In this document: positions 25,157 through 34,736 of the stretch, one piece after another
Layout of the letters: every line of letters begins with the position of its first letter
Numbering within the stretch: the first letter of the stretch is position 1
Program-made: the position numbers and the translations under genes
Notes under the pieces: generated by a model
The model's database searches: none
What the model saw: the letters and a program-made list of their open reading frames with translations, nothing else
What the model was told of the DNA's origin: nothing
Origin: Zoogloeaceae bacterium
Lineage (GTDB): Bacteria; Pseudomonadota; Gammaproteobacteria; Burkholderiales; Rhodocyclaceae
NCBI GenBank assembly: GCA_031259605.1
Contig: JAIRLE010000039.1
Location: 1 to 36,052, forward strand
DNA length: 36,052 nt
Reading direction: 5' to 3'

Positions 25157-27495
25157 GAGGCTCCTTTTCGCGCTGACGTCCGGATATGCAGCCAGGCGCG
25201 CAACAGCGCCACATCGCCGGGCAACAAAAACAGCGTGCGCGCCCAGGATACGCCGCTGAGCCTGCAATACAAGCGCAGCATGGTAAGGGTAATGGCAAGA
25301 TAGGCTACGGATGAGGCGATGCCCGCGCCGACAATGCCCATATGCGGAATCAGCCAGAAATTGAGCAGCAGGTTCAGCGCGGCCGCCGCCGCCGCCATCA
25401 GCGACAAGCTGCCGGGGCGCTGTTTGCCAAGCAAATCCAGGCGCAGGATGCTCACATAGCAAAGACCGAACAACCCGGGCAGCAGCGCCAGCAATGCCGG
25501 GTAGGCGGGCGCGTAATCCTCGCCGAACAGGGTGACGATCAGCCATTCGCCAATCAGCGCCATCCCCGCGCAGGCGGAGAACATGACGGTAGCCGTCAAC
25601 CGCAGGGCAAGCGGCGTAAGTTTCTCGATGCCATCATCCTGTTGCAGCAGGCGTTTCATCAAGGGCGTCGTCACCGCTTCCGGGATGATCAACAGCAATT
25701 CGGCGGCGGCGCTGGCCATGGCGTAGTGACCGAGCGCGGCCGGAGGCAAGATGGCGGCAATCAGCAAATAATCGGCGCGCAGCAGCAGTTGCTGAAACAG
25801 CACTTCAGGATGGCTGTACGCGCCATAGCGCAGCAATTCCTTTTGTTGATCCGGCCGCCAACAAAACCGCAAGGGGTAGAACCGCGCCAGCCAGAATCCG
25901 CCGACCGCCACCACGCATGCCAATCCAATCAGCCAGCTGCCCAGCGCGGCCATCAGCGCGCTGGGCAACAGCAGCCAGAAAATGATGAACAGCAGGAGCG
26001 GCGTCAGAGATTCCAGCAGACGCAAGACATTGAAAACGCCAACCCGACCGTCGGCATTGTGCAGCGTCAGCAGACCGCCTTTGCAGACGGTCAGCGGTAC
26101 GGCCAACAGCAATAGCCAGGCCATCCCCCCCAACTGCTCCGCAAGCTGCCGGGTCAGGTCAAAATCGCCGCCAAACCAGCGTAGCGCCGCCACGCCGGAC
26201 AGCGTGACCAGAGTGGCGAACAGGCATCCGTAGACCAGCAACTGGGTGAGCAGCACGCTGATCGGATGTCGGCGAGCCGTTTGATAGCCGACAGCGGTGT
26301 TGAGACCTCCACAGGTGAGCGCCGCTATCAGGTCCGGCAGGGTATTCAACAGGGCGAACAAACCACGATCGGCAGGGCCGAGCAAACGCGCAAGCAAGAT
26401 GTTGCGCAGCAGACGGATGCCGGTCATCAGAATGCGGGTGCCCACGCTCGATGCCATGTTCCAGAGATAGGAACCGCGTTTCATGCCCGTACTCTCCCGA
26501 AACAGGGGCCAGGCAAGTTGCGTCGGCCGACTGCTGATATGGTTGACGCCGATGCGCGGCAGCGCCAGCGCCGCGCTGTTGGGAGCAATCAGACCCGGCT
26601 GTGTGCTCAACGCGTAACGATAGCCAAAGGCGGTGAGCGCGCGGCACACCCGCTCATCGTAAGCGCCGTGAGGGTAACAATATACGGACAGGGGATGACG
26701 ACAATGCGCGCGCAATGCGGCATGTGAGCGCGCCAATTCGGCTTCCAGGCCAGCGTCATCCAGTTGGGTGAGCATGGCGTGACTGGCGCCATGCGGGCCG
26801 AAACGCACCAGAGCGGAATCTTCCAGAGCGCGCACCTGCGTCCAATCCAGGGCGCTTGAAGACTGGGGCGCGGGCAGCAGGGAGGTGATGGCTTCCAGTT
26901 TCTCCAGGGGTAGTCGGGTCAATGTCTGCAGGTAATGGGCAATGGCCAGACTGCGCCGGTTGCTGCTTTCCGGTCGCAACAGTCGTGCGGGCGCCGACAT
27001 GCCCTCCGCGCGCAAGGCGTCGCATATGCGTAACGCGTCGGGAGATTGCGGCGTTTGCCAGAAGGTTTTGGCGATCTCTTCCCACCAGAAGCGCCGGTTC
27101 GGTTTCGTCGCATCGCCAATGAAATCGGTGGAGAGAAAGATGCTCGCCGGAATTTCATGGCGTTGCAACAGCGGAAAAGCCAGTTCGGCGTTGTCGCGCC
27201 AACCGTCGTCGAAGGTCAGCGTCACGCGCGGACGCTCGCCGCTGGGTTGCTCCAGCAGTGTTTCCAGGGCAACACACTCGAATTGCTGCCGCAACCAAAA
27301 GAGCAGATGCTCGAATGCTTGACGGCCGATGCACATTCCGCAGCGGTGCGGCCAGGCGGCTTCGCGATCGTTTTCCACTACCCGATGCAAAACCAGTATG
27401 CTTCCGCGTTGACGCAAGGCATGACGTCCCGGCGGAGAGGCGAGATAGGCTTGTCCGATCAGGCGTTTCAGGGTGGTTACGCTCAACATGGTCAT
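25153..27495 (-). CDS. NodB-type polysaccharide deacetylase joined in frame to a Wzx-type flippase
   Basis: One open frame of 780 codons. Residues 1-337 are a NodB deacetylase: TFDDG at 94-98, the metal pair H235/H239 (PHGASHAML), and YPHGAYD at 274-280. Residues 338-780 are a 12-14-helix polysaccharide transporter (MATE/Wzx type) that begins with the typical flippase start MKRGSYLWNMASSVGT and RNILLARLLGPADRGLFALL. The flippase would move lipid-linked repeat units across the inner membrane. At the junction the DNA still carries GGCATGAAA, the same ATGA overlap found between neighbouring genes. Loss of one C from the CCCC run at 26505-26508 would put that TGA in frame. So this is either a real fusion or two genes joined by a frameshift or base-calling error. 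The start at 27495 also overlaps the preceding TGA. Confidence 0.85.
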   Translation of the reverse strand: MTMLSVTTLKRLIGQAYLASPPGRHALRQRGSILVLHRVVENDREAAWPHRCGMCIGRQAFEHLLFWLRQQFECVALETLLEQPSGERPRVTLTFDDGWRDNAELAFPLLQRHEIPASIFLSTDFIGDATKPNRRFWWEEIAKTFWQTPQSPDALRICDALRAEGMSAPARLLRPESSNRRSLAIAHYLQTLTRLPLEKLEAITSLLPAPQSSSALDWTQVRALEDSALVRFGPHGASHAMLTQLDDAGLEAELARSHAALRAHCRHPLSVYCYPHGAYDERVCRALTAFGYRYALSTQPGLIAPNSAALALPRIGVNHISSRPTQLAWPLFRESTGMKRGSYLWNMASSVGTRILMTGIRLLRNILLARLLGPADRGLFALLNTLPDLIAALTCGGLNTAVGYQTARRHPISVLLTQLLVYGCLFATLVTLSGVAALRWFGGDFDLTRQLAEQLGGMAWLLLLAVPLTVCKGGLLTLHNADGRVGVFNVLRLLESLTPLLLFIIFWLLLPSALMAALGSWLIGLACVVAVGGFWLARFYPLRFCWRPDQQKELLRYGAYSHPEVLFQQLLLRADYLLIAAILPPAALGHYAMASAAAELLLIIPEAVTTPLMKRLLQQDDGIEKLTPLALRLTATVMFSACAGMALIGEWLIVTLFGEDYAPAYPALLALLPGLFGLCYVSILRLDLLGKQRPGSLSLMAAAAAALNLLLNFWLIPHMGIVGAGIASSVAYLAITLTMLRLYCRLSGVSWARTLFLLPGDVALLRAWLHIRTSARKGAS
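26481..26484 (-). other. Internal ATGA: likely original start of the flippase gene
   Basis: ATG at 26484-26482 with the following A forms ATGA. It aligns with the first residue expected for Wzx proteins. A flippase translated from here would be 25153-26484, 443 aa. GGGAG lies about 10 bases upstream on the RNA and could serve as its ribosome-binding site. Confidence 0.55.
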
Positions 27496-28631
27496 CGATT
27501 CTGTTGCGGATTCCAGAGGGCATACCGCCGTCCGCACAAGAACTGCCAGAGGCCGGCGTTCATGCCCGCCAGGGTGATCAGCAGGAAACCCGCGACGCGA
27601 AAGGGTTTGGGCAGACGTCCCTTGCAATCGAGCAGGCCCAGCGCGCCAACGGCGTAGCCGGTCAGTTGCGCCGCCAGGGTGTAGCGATAAAAATTGCCCG
27701 CGTTCCACAGCGGCAGGTTCAAGAGCAGCAAGGGCGCAAGCAGGAGCGGCGCAAGACGACGAATCAGTTTGTGACTGATGAGCGCGACGGCGTACAGGCC
27801 ATGCCGCAGCGGATTCATCAATTCGCGCCGCGCGACCAGACTTTGCAGTCCGCCGACGGTAATGCGCACCCGCCGGCGGAATTGCTCGCCGACCGTATCC
27901 ACGCCGCTGTCCAGCACTTGCGCTTGCGCCACGTAAACGCTGCGTTTTCCGGCGGCTGGCGCGCAGGTGCAGAGGAAGAAATCGTCATTTACCTGCGCGG
28001 GCACCGGTTGAAACAATTCGCGGCGCAGCGCCAGTAACGCGCCATTGGCGGAAACCGCGCAGCCAAAGTGATTTTCCGCCGCGCACAGCCAGGTTTCATA
28101 ACGCCGGTACAGAAGATCTCCGATGCTAAGGGCATGCCCTGCGCGGGGAATCCGCATGTTGCCGACACAGCAGCCGACCTCCGCATCGGCAAAGGGCGCG
28201 ACGAGATGAGCAAGGGTGTCACGCCGCCAGCGATTATCGGCGTCGGAAAACACCAAGACGGCATGGCTGGCCTCGCCCGCTGCGGCGTTCAAGGCCGCTG
28301 CCTTTCCCTGCCGCGGCAGATCGAGCACTTTTATGCGGTGATCGTCAATGGCGCGGGCGCGCGCCACCGTGTCGTCGCTGGAACCGTCGCTGGCCACGAT
28401 GATTTCCACTTCGGCGGGATAATCCTGGGCAAGCAGGGTGTGCAGTTTTTGCGCGATATGCAAGGCTTCGTTATGCGCGGCGATAATCACGCTGACCGGT
28501 TGCGGCGCATGCGCCGTTGACGGCGGTTTGCGCGGACGCATGAACAGTCCGCACACGGCCAGACCGAGCGGATAGCCAATCCAGGCGTAAAAGGGCAGGA
28601 ACAGGCAAAACCAGAAAATCGCTTCAACCAC
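27492..28631 (-). CDS. Membrane-associated family 2 glycosyltransferase
   Basis: A 379-residue GT2 enzyme. I place the start at the GTG at 28631 (VVEAIFWF), which has GGAG eight bases upstream; no ATG fits, and the longer frame lies inside the previous gene. One N-terminal helix (~3-30) is followed by the GT-A domain: VSVIIAAHNEA at 46-56, DGSSDDT at 82-88, DAD at 130-132, NDDF at 215-218 (the catalytic-base region) and QFRRRVR at 250-256 in the place of Q/RxxRW. Two to four C-terminal membrane helices follow. This is the layout of processive or membrane-bound sugar transferases acting on the cytosolic face. It overlaps the previous gene by 8 bases and the next by 4. The sugar specificity is unknown. 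Confidence 0.85.
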   Translation of the reverse strand: MVEAIFWFCLFLPFYAWIGYPLGLAVCGLFMRPRKPPSTAHAPQPVSVIIAAHNEALHIAQKLHTLLAQDYPAEVEIIVASDGSSDDTVARARAIDDHRIKVLDLPRQGKAAALNAAAGEASHAVLVFSDADNRWRRDTLAHLVAPFADAEVGCCVGNMRIPRAGHALSIGDLLYRRYETWLCAAENHFGCAVSANGALLALRRELFQPVPAQVNDDFFLCTCAPAAGKRSVYVAQAQVLDSGVDTVGEQFRRRVRITVGGLQSLVARRELMNPLRHGLYAVALISHKLIRRLAPLLLAPLLLLNLPLWNAGNFYRYTLAAQLTGYAVGALGLLDCKGRLPKPFRVAGFLLITLAGMNAGLWQFLCGRRYALWNPQQNR

Positions 28632-29583
28632 GTTCGGGTCTCCATGCAGCCCGTTTGCAAAAACCAGCCCACAAGGCCGCTGCGCCCACATGCAGGCGTA
28701 GCCAGTGCAGTACGGTAAGTTGCAGCGTAAAAACCGGCTGGCGATACGGGACGCTTTGCCGCAAGGAAAGCGCGAATGCTGCCAGCAAACCCGGAAAAAG
28801 CGCCAGAATCGCGGGCAGTGGCCGGGCGAACAGCAGCATCGCCAATGCGAACAGGCTGCACAGTCCCGTACCCAGGCAAAACAGGGGAAACCGCAACAGG
28901 CGCAAGCGCGCATTGCCCCTGATTAATTGCAGATGACCGCTCTGCCGCCAATATTCCTTGCCCAACCACTCACGCCAATTGCGCTCATAGCCCCAATGCA
29001 GAACCGCTGGCGCGGGCAGGCGCAACAGACGCGCTCCTGCCCGATGCAGGCGCAGAGTGAATTCCTTGTCCTCGCCAGTCGGCAGGCGCTCATCAAAGCC
29101 GCCGACGCGCTCGAACCAGGAACGCGTCATGCACAGGTTTTGCGTCGTCAACCAATCCCGCGGACGCCCGCGTTGGCCAGCGGCAAGATTGCGATGCTGC
29201 CAGACGCGCGCAAACCAGGGCGCGTCCGCGGGGGTATCGCATTCCAGGGCGAGCACATCGGCACGGCATGCTTCATGGACATCCTTCCAGATGGACAGCC
29301 AGTTGCCGGGCGTCTCGATATCGGCGTCGACGAAGGCCAGCCAATCCCCGCCGCCCGCCTCGACGCCGCGATTACGCAGCGCGCCAATGGAGAGACCAGG
29401 GTAATGGAGCACGCGCGCGCCATGTTCGGCGGCGATACATGGCCCCGCATCGGTGGAACCGTTGTCTACCACCCACAATTCGCAGTCAAGCCGGGAGAAG
29501 TCGGCAGCTCGGCGGATGCCGTCCAGCGTCCGCCCGATATGGCGCGCTTCATTGAACATCGGAATGACCACACTGATCTTCAT
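28624..29583 (-). CDS. Family 2 glycosyltransferase
   Basis: A 319-residue GT2 enzyme that should add one sugar to the lipid-linked repeat unit. The nucleotide-sugar fold starts at ISVVIPMFNEARHI (3-16), with VVDNGSTD at 38-45 and the metal-binding FVDAD at 84-88. An acidic GEDKEF near 165 is the catalytic-base region. The C-terminal third contains hydrophobic stretches (CLGTGLCSLFALAMLLF, LPAILALFPGLLAAFAL), so the enzyme is probably membrane-attached. The ATG at 29583 overlaps the preceding TGA as ATGA. Confidence 0.88.
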   Translation of the reverse strand: MKISVVIPMFNEARHIGRTLDGIRRAADFSRLDCELWVVDNGSTDAGPCIAAEHGARVLHYPGLSIGALRNRGVEAGGGDWLAFVDADIETPGNWLSIWKDVHEACRADVLALECDTPADAPWFARVWQHRNLAAGQRGRPRDWLTTQNLCMTRSWFERVGGFDERLPTGEDKEFTLRLHRAGARLLRLPAPAVLHWGYERNWREWLGKEYWRQSGHLQLIRGNARLRLLRFPLFCLGTGLCSLFALAMLLFARPLPAILALFPGLLAAFALSLRQSVPYRQPVFTLQLTVLHWLRLHVGAAALWAGFCKRAAWRPERG

Positions 29584-31031
29584 TTACGCGCCTTCTCCGG
29601 CAAGGAAGGAACAAGACGCTTGCGCAAAAGCGCGCTGCCGCGATTTGCCGGGCGATCGTCATCGCGATGATCTTCCTTCCATGGCGTTTCCTCAGCCTGC
29701 GCGCGCAATACGCTGGAGAGCGCGAGCAGCATCCAGAGGTACTTGTGATTGGGCACGCTCAGGAACATCAAAAACAGGCTCAACGCCAACATGCTCAACC
29801 CCAGGTGTGCGGCAAGATCCGATTTCTCCCGATCTCCTTTCTGTACCCAGAGGTTGCGCGCGCGTTCAAAATTGCGCAGCGCCAGGACGATCAGGCTGAC
29901 AAAGAACAAGCCTGCGGGGATGCCCATTTCACTGAAAATTTCCAGATAGGTATTATGCGCGCGGCGGGAAATGTCGATTTGCCCGATCTCGTCGGCGAAT
30001 GCCTTTGCATAACCGGTGCGTTCGTAGCGCAGCGGAAAATTTCCGGGGCCGGAACCCAGCAGCGGGTTGTCGCGGATCATTTCCGCGCCGACCAGCAGAT
30101 AAGAGGCACGGCGACCGAGTGAAGGGTCATGTCTTGCGCTGGCGCTGGATTTGAGCATACTCAGGGACTTGACGCGCTCGATGTACTCATCCGGCAAGGA
30201 AGCGAGCGTCAGCGGCGCCAGGATCGCCATCCCAAGCATGACGATCCCCAGGTGACGCGGGCGCACCCGGCACAATCCATCGCGATGCTGCCAGGCGCCG
30301 ATCGCGCAGCTCAGCAGCACCACGAGCAAACCGGAACGCGAATCGGTCTTGACCATGCCCGCAAGCAGAATGAGACAGACGCCGCCCCAGAACAGGCGCG
30401 GAATCATCTTTTTGGCATACAAGACAAGTAACGCGGCAGACGGCAGGGCGACGGCAATCAGCAGGGCAAAAAAATTGGCATCGCGCAACAAACCGATGGC
30501 GCGTCCCTCAACCTGGTATTCGGTCGAAAGGATAGCGTTCAGGCAGGTGATGGCGACGCCCAGGGCGATCAGGCGGCACAGCGTCATCGGGTTGACGTCG
30601 CGCCCCACCAGCAAGGTGATGCCGAACAAGGTCATGCCGACGAGCAGTTCCCGCCAATTGTTCAGGGAGTACAGCAGGTTTCCAGTGAAGAGCGTACTCA
30701 GGAACATGCAGAACAGGAACAGCGCCAAAGGCCGCCAGAGGTTGCTGGCGAAACGCGTCTCGGGCAGGCGGCGCAACAGCAGTTGCAGGGCGAGAACGAG
30801 AATCAGCGAAGCGCCCAACAGTTTGGTGCCGGAAATCATGCTTTCCTTGAAAACCCCTTCAAAGGGCACCAGGGCAACGATTCCAAGCAAACCCCAGGCG
30901 GGACGCCGGAAAAGCGCAATCAACCCGAAAATGCCGAAAATCGCCAATGGCGCGAGGTAGGGCCAGGGACTGGCGAGCAGCGACAGGCACACGAGCGCCA
31001 TGAGGCCGCCGCCAAACAGCGTCATCAACAC
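29580..31031 (-). CDS. O-antigen ligase / Wzy-type polymerase family membrane protein
   Basis: A ~480-residue protein with about a dozen hydrophobic helices and one large periplasmic loop. The loop carries the Wzy_C-type signature LGSGPGNFPLRYERTGYA (~325-345) and RRAHNTYLEIFSEMGIPAG, with the His of RRAHNTYLE as the family's key residue. In a Wzx/Wzy locus this is most likely the polymerase that joins repeat units at the periplasmic face. Ligase is the alternative, as the two families are hard to separate by sequence. Starts: a GTG at 31031 has AAGG six bases upstream, while an ATG at 31025 forms TGATG with the previous stop but has a 12-base spacing. I list the longer form. A charged cytosolic tail (WKEDHRDDDRPANRG) ends it. 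Confidence 0.85.
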   Translation of the reverse strand: MLMTLFGGGLMALVCLSLLASPWPYLAPLAIFGIFGLIALFRRPAWGLLGIVALVPFEGVFKESMISGTKLLGASLILVLALQLLLRRLPETRFASNLWRPLALFLFCMFLSTLFTGNLLYSLNNWRELLVGMTLFGITLLVGRDVNPMTLCRLIALGVAITCLNAILSTEYQVEGRAIGLLRDANFFALLIAVALPSAALLVLYAKKMIPRLFWGGVCLILLAGMVKTDSRSGLLVVLLSCAIGAWQHRDGLCRVRPRHLGIVMLGMAILAPLTLASLPDEYIERVKSLSMLKSSASARHDPSLGRRASYLLVGAEMIRDNPLLGSGPGNFPLRYERTGYAKAFADEIGQIDISRRAHNTYLEIFSEMGIPAGLFFVSLIVLALRNFERARNLWVQKGDREKSDLAAHLGLSMLALSLFLMFLSVPNHKYLWMLLALSSVLRAQAEETPWKEDHRDDDRPANRGSALLRKRLVPSLPEKARK

Positions 31032-32077
31032 GGCGCGCCTTCCTGGACGAGCGCATAGAAACAGCGCCAGCGTTCCGCCAGTTTTGCAAGATCATAATCA
31101 CGCCTCTGGCGAAGATGGCCTGCGCTCGCCAGATGTTCGGCGAGTCGCGCGTCGGTGAGCAGGCGTTCGATCTGCATCGATAGCGCCTGTGTATCGCCTG
31201 GAGCGGCGAGCAGGCCGTTTACGCCATCTTCGATCATGTCCGGCACCCCGCCAACGGCAAAGGCGGCAATCGGCGTCCCGGCGCGCATGGCCTCGAGCAA
31301 TACCATGGGCGTACCCTCGGCGCGCGAACTCAGCGCCAGGACGGACAAGCGCGCAAACCACGCCGCCATGTCATCCTGATAACCGGCCAGATGGATGCGC
31401 CCATTCAGGTCGGCGGCGTCGATACGCGTCCGCAGGGCGGCGGCTTCCCTGCCTTCGCCCAACAGCACCGCCTGGAGTTCCGGATGTCGGCGACACAGCG
31501 GCAACACGGCATCGAGAAACAGGTCTGGCCCCTTTTCAGCGTCCAGGCGTCCGGCGAAGCCAATCAGCGGCGCGGCAACCTGGCGCGGCGGCACGGCGCA
31601 GGGCGGCAAGCCATTGGGAATGACGTCGAGTTTTGCGGGCGATGTCCCGGCGCGTATATGCAGATCGGCAATGCTTTGCGCCACACAGGCAATACGCCGT
31701 ACCCGGCGACTGCCGCCCATATGCAGCGCGGTTTGCATGTAGAGCCGCTGCTTGAGGCTGCGCGGCGCGAAACCGTGCTGGGTCAGCGCCAGCGGCAGCT
31801 TCAGAAGCCCCGCGCATACCCAGGCGAAAACCTGTCCGCGGAAATTGTGCGCGTTAATCAGGCCGGGACGCCGCCGCAATTCCGGCAGCAAATCCTTGAG
31901 GCCGCGCACATTGAGACATTCCACGCCTGCGGCGAGAAATCGCTGCAACAAGCTGTCGATCGCCCTGAGAAAAATCACCCGGTGACGCCCCGGCACATAC
32001 CGGCAATGGTCGAGCAACATGCGTTCGGCGCCATAAAAACCGCCGCTGTGGATGAGATGAACAATCCCGCCGCACAT
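31025..32077 (-). CDS. Family 4 glycosyltransferase
   Basis: A 350-residue retaining GT-B glycosyltransferase. The start at 32077 (MCGGIVHLIHSGGFYGAERMLL) gives the Gly-rich acceptor loop typical of GT4 at residues 8-18, and it lies 11 bases past the stop of the Wzz gene. The donor half shows VIPNGLPP, GFAGRLDAEKGPDLFLDA and the E-x7-E motif EGTPMVLLEAMRAGTPIAAF (in part), followed by GGVPDMIEDGVNGLL. No membrane segment is visible, so it acts at the cytosolic membrane face. Cys and Arg content is normal for this operon. The sugar is unknown. Confidence 0.88.
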   Translation of the reverse strand: MCGGIVHLIHSGGFYGAERMLLDHCRYVPGRHRVIFLRAIDSLLQRFLAAGVECLNVRGLKDLLPELRRRPGLINAHNFRGQVFAWVCAGLLKLPLALTQHGFAPRSLKQRLYMQTALHMGGSRRVRRIACVAQSIADLHIRAGTSPAKLDVIPNGLPPCAVPPRQVAAPLIGFAGRLDAEKGPDLFLDAVLPLCRRHPELQAVLLGEGREAAALRTRIDAADLNGRIHLAGYQDDMAAWFARLSVLALSSRAEGTPMVLLEAMRAGTPIAAFAVGGVPDMIEDGVNGLLAAPGDTQALSMQIERLLTDARLAEHLASAGHLRQRRDYDLAKLAERWRCFYALVQEGAPC

Positions 32078-32088
32078 GCCGCGACGGC

Positions 32089-33684
32089 CTACTGCCGCGC
32101 CCAGCGCCACAGCCACTTCCAGCTCCATCGCCGGTATGGGTTGCGCGCGGGTTCCTCCATTGCGTTGATCACCATCAGCACCGGCAGGCCAAGATGCTGC
32201 TGAATCTGCAACGGATGCTTGAAACGATGGTCGAGAAATTCGCGCATGTACCCCAGGGCAATCGCCAGCAGGAGACCAGTAATCAAACCCAGTGGAATAA
32301 TCTGCAAGGGTTTGGGGAAAGCGGGTTCCGTGGGTTCATAAGGCTGGCTCAGGATGCGGGCATTGGATAACGCGCCGTCAATCAGTCCCTGTCCGCGACT
32401 TTCCTCATACCGCTGGGTGTAGGTGAAAAACGCCCGGTGCAGGGCCTCGATCTCGGTGTCGATCTGGCGCAGCTTGCTCTGCACTTCCTGCAACGCGCGC
32501 ACCCGCGCCCGGTATTCGTTGACGCGCGCGTTCTTCTGCGCGACCACCAGGCGGATGGTTTCCAGATCATTGCCGCGCTCCTGGATGCGATTTTCCACCA
32601 CCTTCAGAAATTGCAGACGGGTATGCCCAATCTGCGCGCTCAGTTCGATGACGGGCAGACTGTTGGCCTGGTAGGTTTCAATGGCCTTGTTGTAACGATT
32701 GACCAACTCGGTCAGTTGCTCGCCCAGCCGCTTGATCTCACGGTCTTCAAAAGCGACGGCGTCCACGGTGTTGGCAAAGGAAAACGGAAACATGTAGTCC
32801 GTCAGTTTTGCCTTGCGCGCAGAAACCAGATGTTTTTTCAGGTAATCGAGCCAACGCTGGTTTTCCAGGGCGCGATCGCGATAGAGGTTGAGCGTCTGTT
32901 CCTCCGTATTGATGGCGTTCAGGCGAAAGATGGCTTCTTCTTTCGGATCAGAGGTTTGCGCCGCTGTCAGCAGCGCCTGCCGACGACCTTCGAGGTCATC
33001 CAGACGGGACTTGTATTGCGCTTTTTTCTGTTCGTAGAAAGACTCCGGCGGGTCGTTGGATTGCATGGATTGGCGATTTTTCAGGTAGTTTGCCAGCAGG
33101 CGCTCGACGAAGCGCGTACCCAGAGCTGGATCGGAGGAATCATGAATCACGGAAATGACATTGGAACCGGGCAGGGTTTCGACGGTCAGATGCTCGCTTG
33201 CCTGTTTTGTCCAGACATCGAGTGTGCTGTCGCGCACCGGATCGACTTCCAGGCCGAACAGCGCGCGCGCCGGGTTGATGACATAAGTGCGCAGGGGGTT
33301 GCTGACAAAACGCTTCAGTGGATTGAACAGCAGACGATCGAGCACGGCGGGTTTGGGATCGTAGCGCCCTTCGTCCCGCAACTCGGAGATCGTCTGGTGA
33401 ATCAGCGCCGGCGAGCGCAGAATGTTGCTCTCGGTTTCCATGTCGGTCAGCGAGGTTGGAATGAACCGGTCGGGATCGTAGGCAAGCGCCGTGCTGCTGG
33501 AATCCGTTTGCGACAATTTTTTCGATTGCACGATGACTTCCGCCGTAATCTCGAAACTTTGCTTCAGCATCAGGGGCAGCAACAAGGTAATGACGGCAAA
33601 CACCAGAAACACGCGCTTGATCAGGCGGCGGTTGGCAAAGAACACGCGCAGGAATTCGTGCAGGTAATTTTCCATTCTGTTCAT
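32089..33684 (-). CDS. Wzz/GumC-type chain-length determinant (polysaccharide co-polymerase)
   Basis: A 531-residue inner-membrane protein. The first helix is at ~24-41 (VFLVFAVITLLLPLMLK). A large periplasmic domain with long coiled-coil helices follows (~210-440: YEQKKAQYKSRLDDLEGRRQALL, in part; VVAQKNARVNEYRARVRALQEV, in part). Near the end come the Pro-rich signature PTEPAFPKPLQ and a second helix ~480-498 (IPLGLITGLLLAIALGYM). There is no cytosolic ATPase domain on this chain; the following-partner ATPase is the separate gene at 34736-35380. It controls length and couples polymerisation to export through Wza. The start at 33684 overlaps the wza TGA as ATGA. Confidence 0.88.
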   Translation of the reverse strand: MNRMENYLHEFLRVFFANRRLIKRVFLVFAVITLLLPLMLKQSFEITAEVIVQSKKLSQTDSSSTALAYDPDRFIPTSLTDMETESNILRSPALIHQTISELRDEGRYDPKPAVLDRLLFNPLKRFVSNPLRTYVINPARALFGLEVDPVRDSTLDVWTKQASEHLTVETLPGSNVISVIHDSSDPALGTRFVERLLANYLKNRQSMQSNDPPESFYEQKKAQYKSRLDDLEGRRQALLTAAQTSDPKEEAIFRLNAINTEEQTLNLYRDRALENQRWLDYLKKHLVSARKAKLTDYMFPFSFANTVDAVAFEDREIKRLGEQLTELVNRYNKAIETYQANSLPVIELSAQIGHTRLQFLKVVENRIQERGNDLETIRLVVAQKNARVNEYRARVRALQEVQSKLRQIDTEIEALHRAFFTYTQRYEESRGQGLIDGALSNARILSQPYEPTEPAFPKPLQIIPLGLITGLLLAIALGYMREFLDHRFKHPLQIQQHLGLPVLMVINAMEEPARNPYRRWSWKWLWRWARQ

Positions 33685-34736
33685 GGGAAATTTTCACCTT
33701 CCTTGTGATCGACACGATAGGTAAAGCTGTAGCCGACACCATTGAACAGCACGGTTTCCGCAAGCTGGCGACTGATTTCGCCAATCCTGGTCAAGTAGGT
33801 CTTGGGCACATAAATCAGGTCGTCCGCTTGCAGATAGGCAAATTGTTCGGCGTCGCCATCGAGCGCCTTTTCTACGTCATATCGGCGCGCTTCCACCTGA
33901 TTGCCTTGGCGACGCATGATGATCACCGAATCCAGTCGCGCGCCGATTGGCGTGCCGCGCGCCATGGACAAGGCTTCCAGCACGGAAACCGGACGGCGGA
34001 TCGGATAGGCTCCTGGCTGGTTTACCGCGCCCAGCACGAAAATTTGATTGGCGATGGTGGATTTCAGCAGCACATCGACGCGAATCTGTCCCGGCAATCC
34101 GGCATACCGTTCGTTCAGGGTTTGCGGCAGTTGGTCGATGCTCATCCCCTGCAAGGCAATGGCGCCCAACAGCGGAAAACTGGCGCGGCCATCGGCGCTC
34201 ACGGAGATTTCCCGGCTCATGCCGGTCAACGGATGCTGCAAGGATTGGCGCAGATTTTCCAACTGTGCCCACGGACGCGACACGGAAAACACGATTTCGG
34301 GATGCTTGAGCAAGCTCGCGAATTTTTCCCGGATCAATTGCTGGGCATCCACGACGGTCATGCCGCCGACCCGGACAGAGCCGACATAAGGCAGCATGAT
34401 CGTGCCGTCCGGCATCACCAGCCGGGTGCCGCTGAATTCATCGGCGGTCAGAAACCGCAGATCCACCTGATCGCCGGACTGGACGCGATAGGCGTCACGA
34501 GTAGCGGTATCGATGTGGAAGATGACATCCAGAACATCCTGCGGACGCAACACTTGCTTGATGGGAATGAGTTCGCTGGCCTGCGACTGCTCGGCGGGCG
34601 CGGTGACGATCTGCACCGGCGTGTCGAAGGAGAGCGTGCCGCAACCCGCGAGGATTGCGGCGCAGGCGGCCAGAATCGATACGCGCGGCGGGAAAAACGA
34701 CAGGGCGGAAAATTTCGTCATTGGCGTATCCGTCAT
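33681..34736 (-). CDS. Wza-type outer-membrane polysaccharide export lipoprotein
   Basis: A 351-residue lipoprotein. The signal and lipobox ILAACAAILAGC place the acylated cysteine at C32. The polysaccharide export (PES) domain is recognisable at VLRPQDVLDVIFHIDTATRD and VMPDGTIMLPYVGSVRVGGMTV (both in part), followed by two or three SLBB-like segments (ISVSADGRASFPLLGAIAL; IFVLGAVNQPGAYPI). The C-terminus (LTRIGEISRQLAETVLFNG) should form the amphipathic outer-membrane helix. The ATG at 34736 shares one base with the preceding stop (TGATG); an ATG at 34721 is a possible shorter start. It forms the outer-membrane channel for the finished polymer. Confidence 0.9.
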   Translation of the reverse strand: MTDTPMTKFSALSFFPPRVSILAACAAILAGCGTLSFDTPVQIVTAPAEQSQASELIPIKQVLRPQDVLDVIFHIDTATRDAYRVQSGDQVDLRFLTADEFSGTRLVMPDGTIMLPYVGSVRVGGMTVVDAQQLIREKFASLLKHPEIVFSVSRPWAQLENLRQSLQHPLTGMSREISVSADGRASFPLLGAIALQGMSIDQLPQTLNERYAGLPGQIRVDVLLKSTIANQIFVLGAVNQPGAYPIRRPVSVLEALSMARGTPIGARLDSVIIMRRQGNQVEARRYDVEKALDGDAEQFAYLQADDLIYVPKTYLTRIGEISRQLAETVLFNGVGYSFTYRVDHKEGENFP

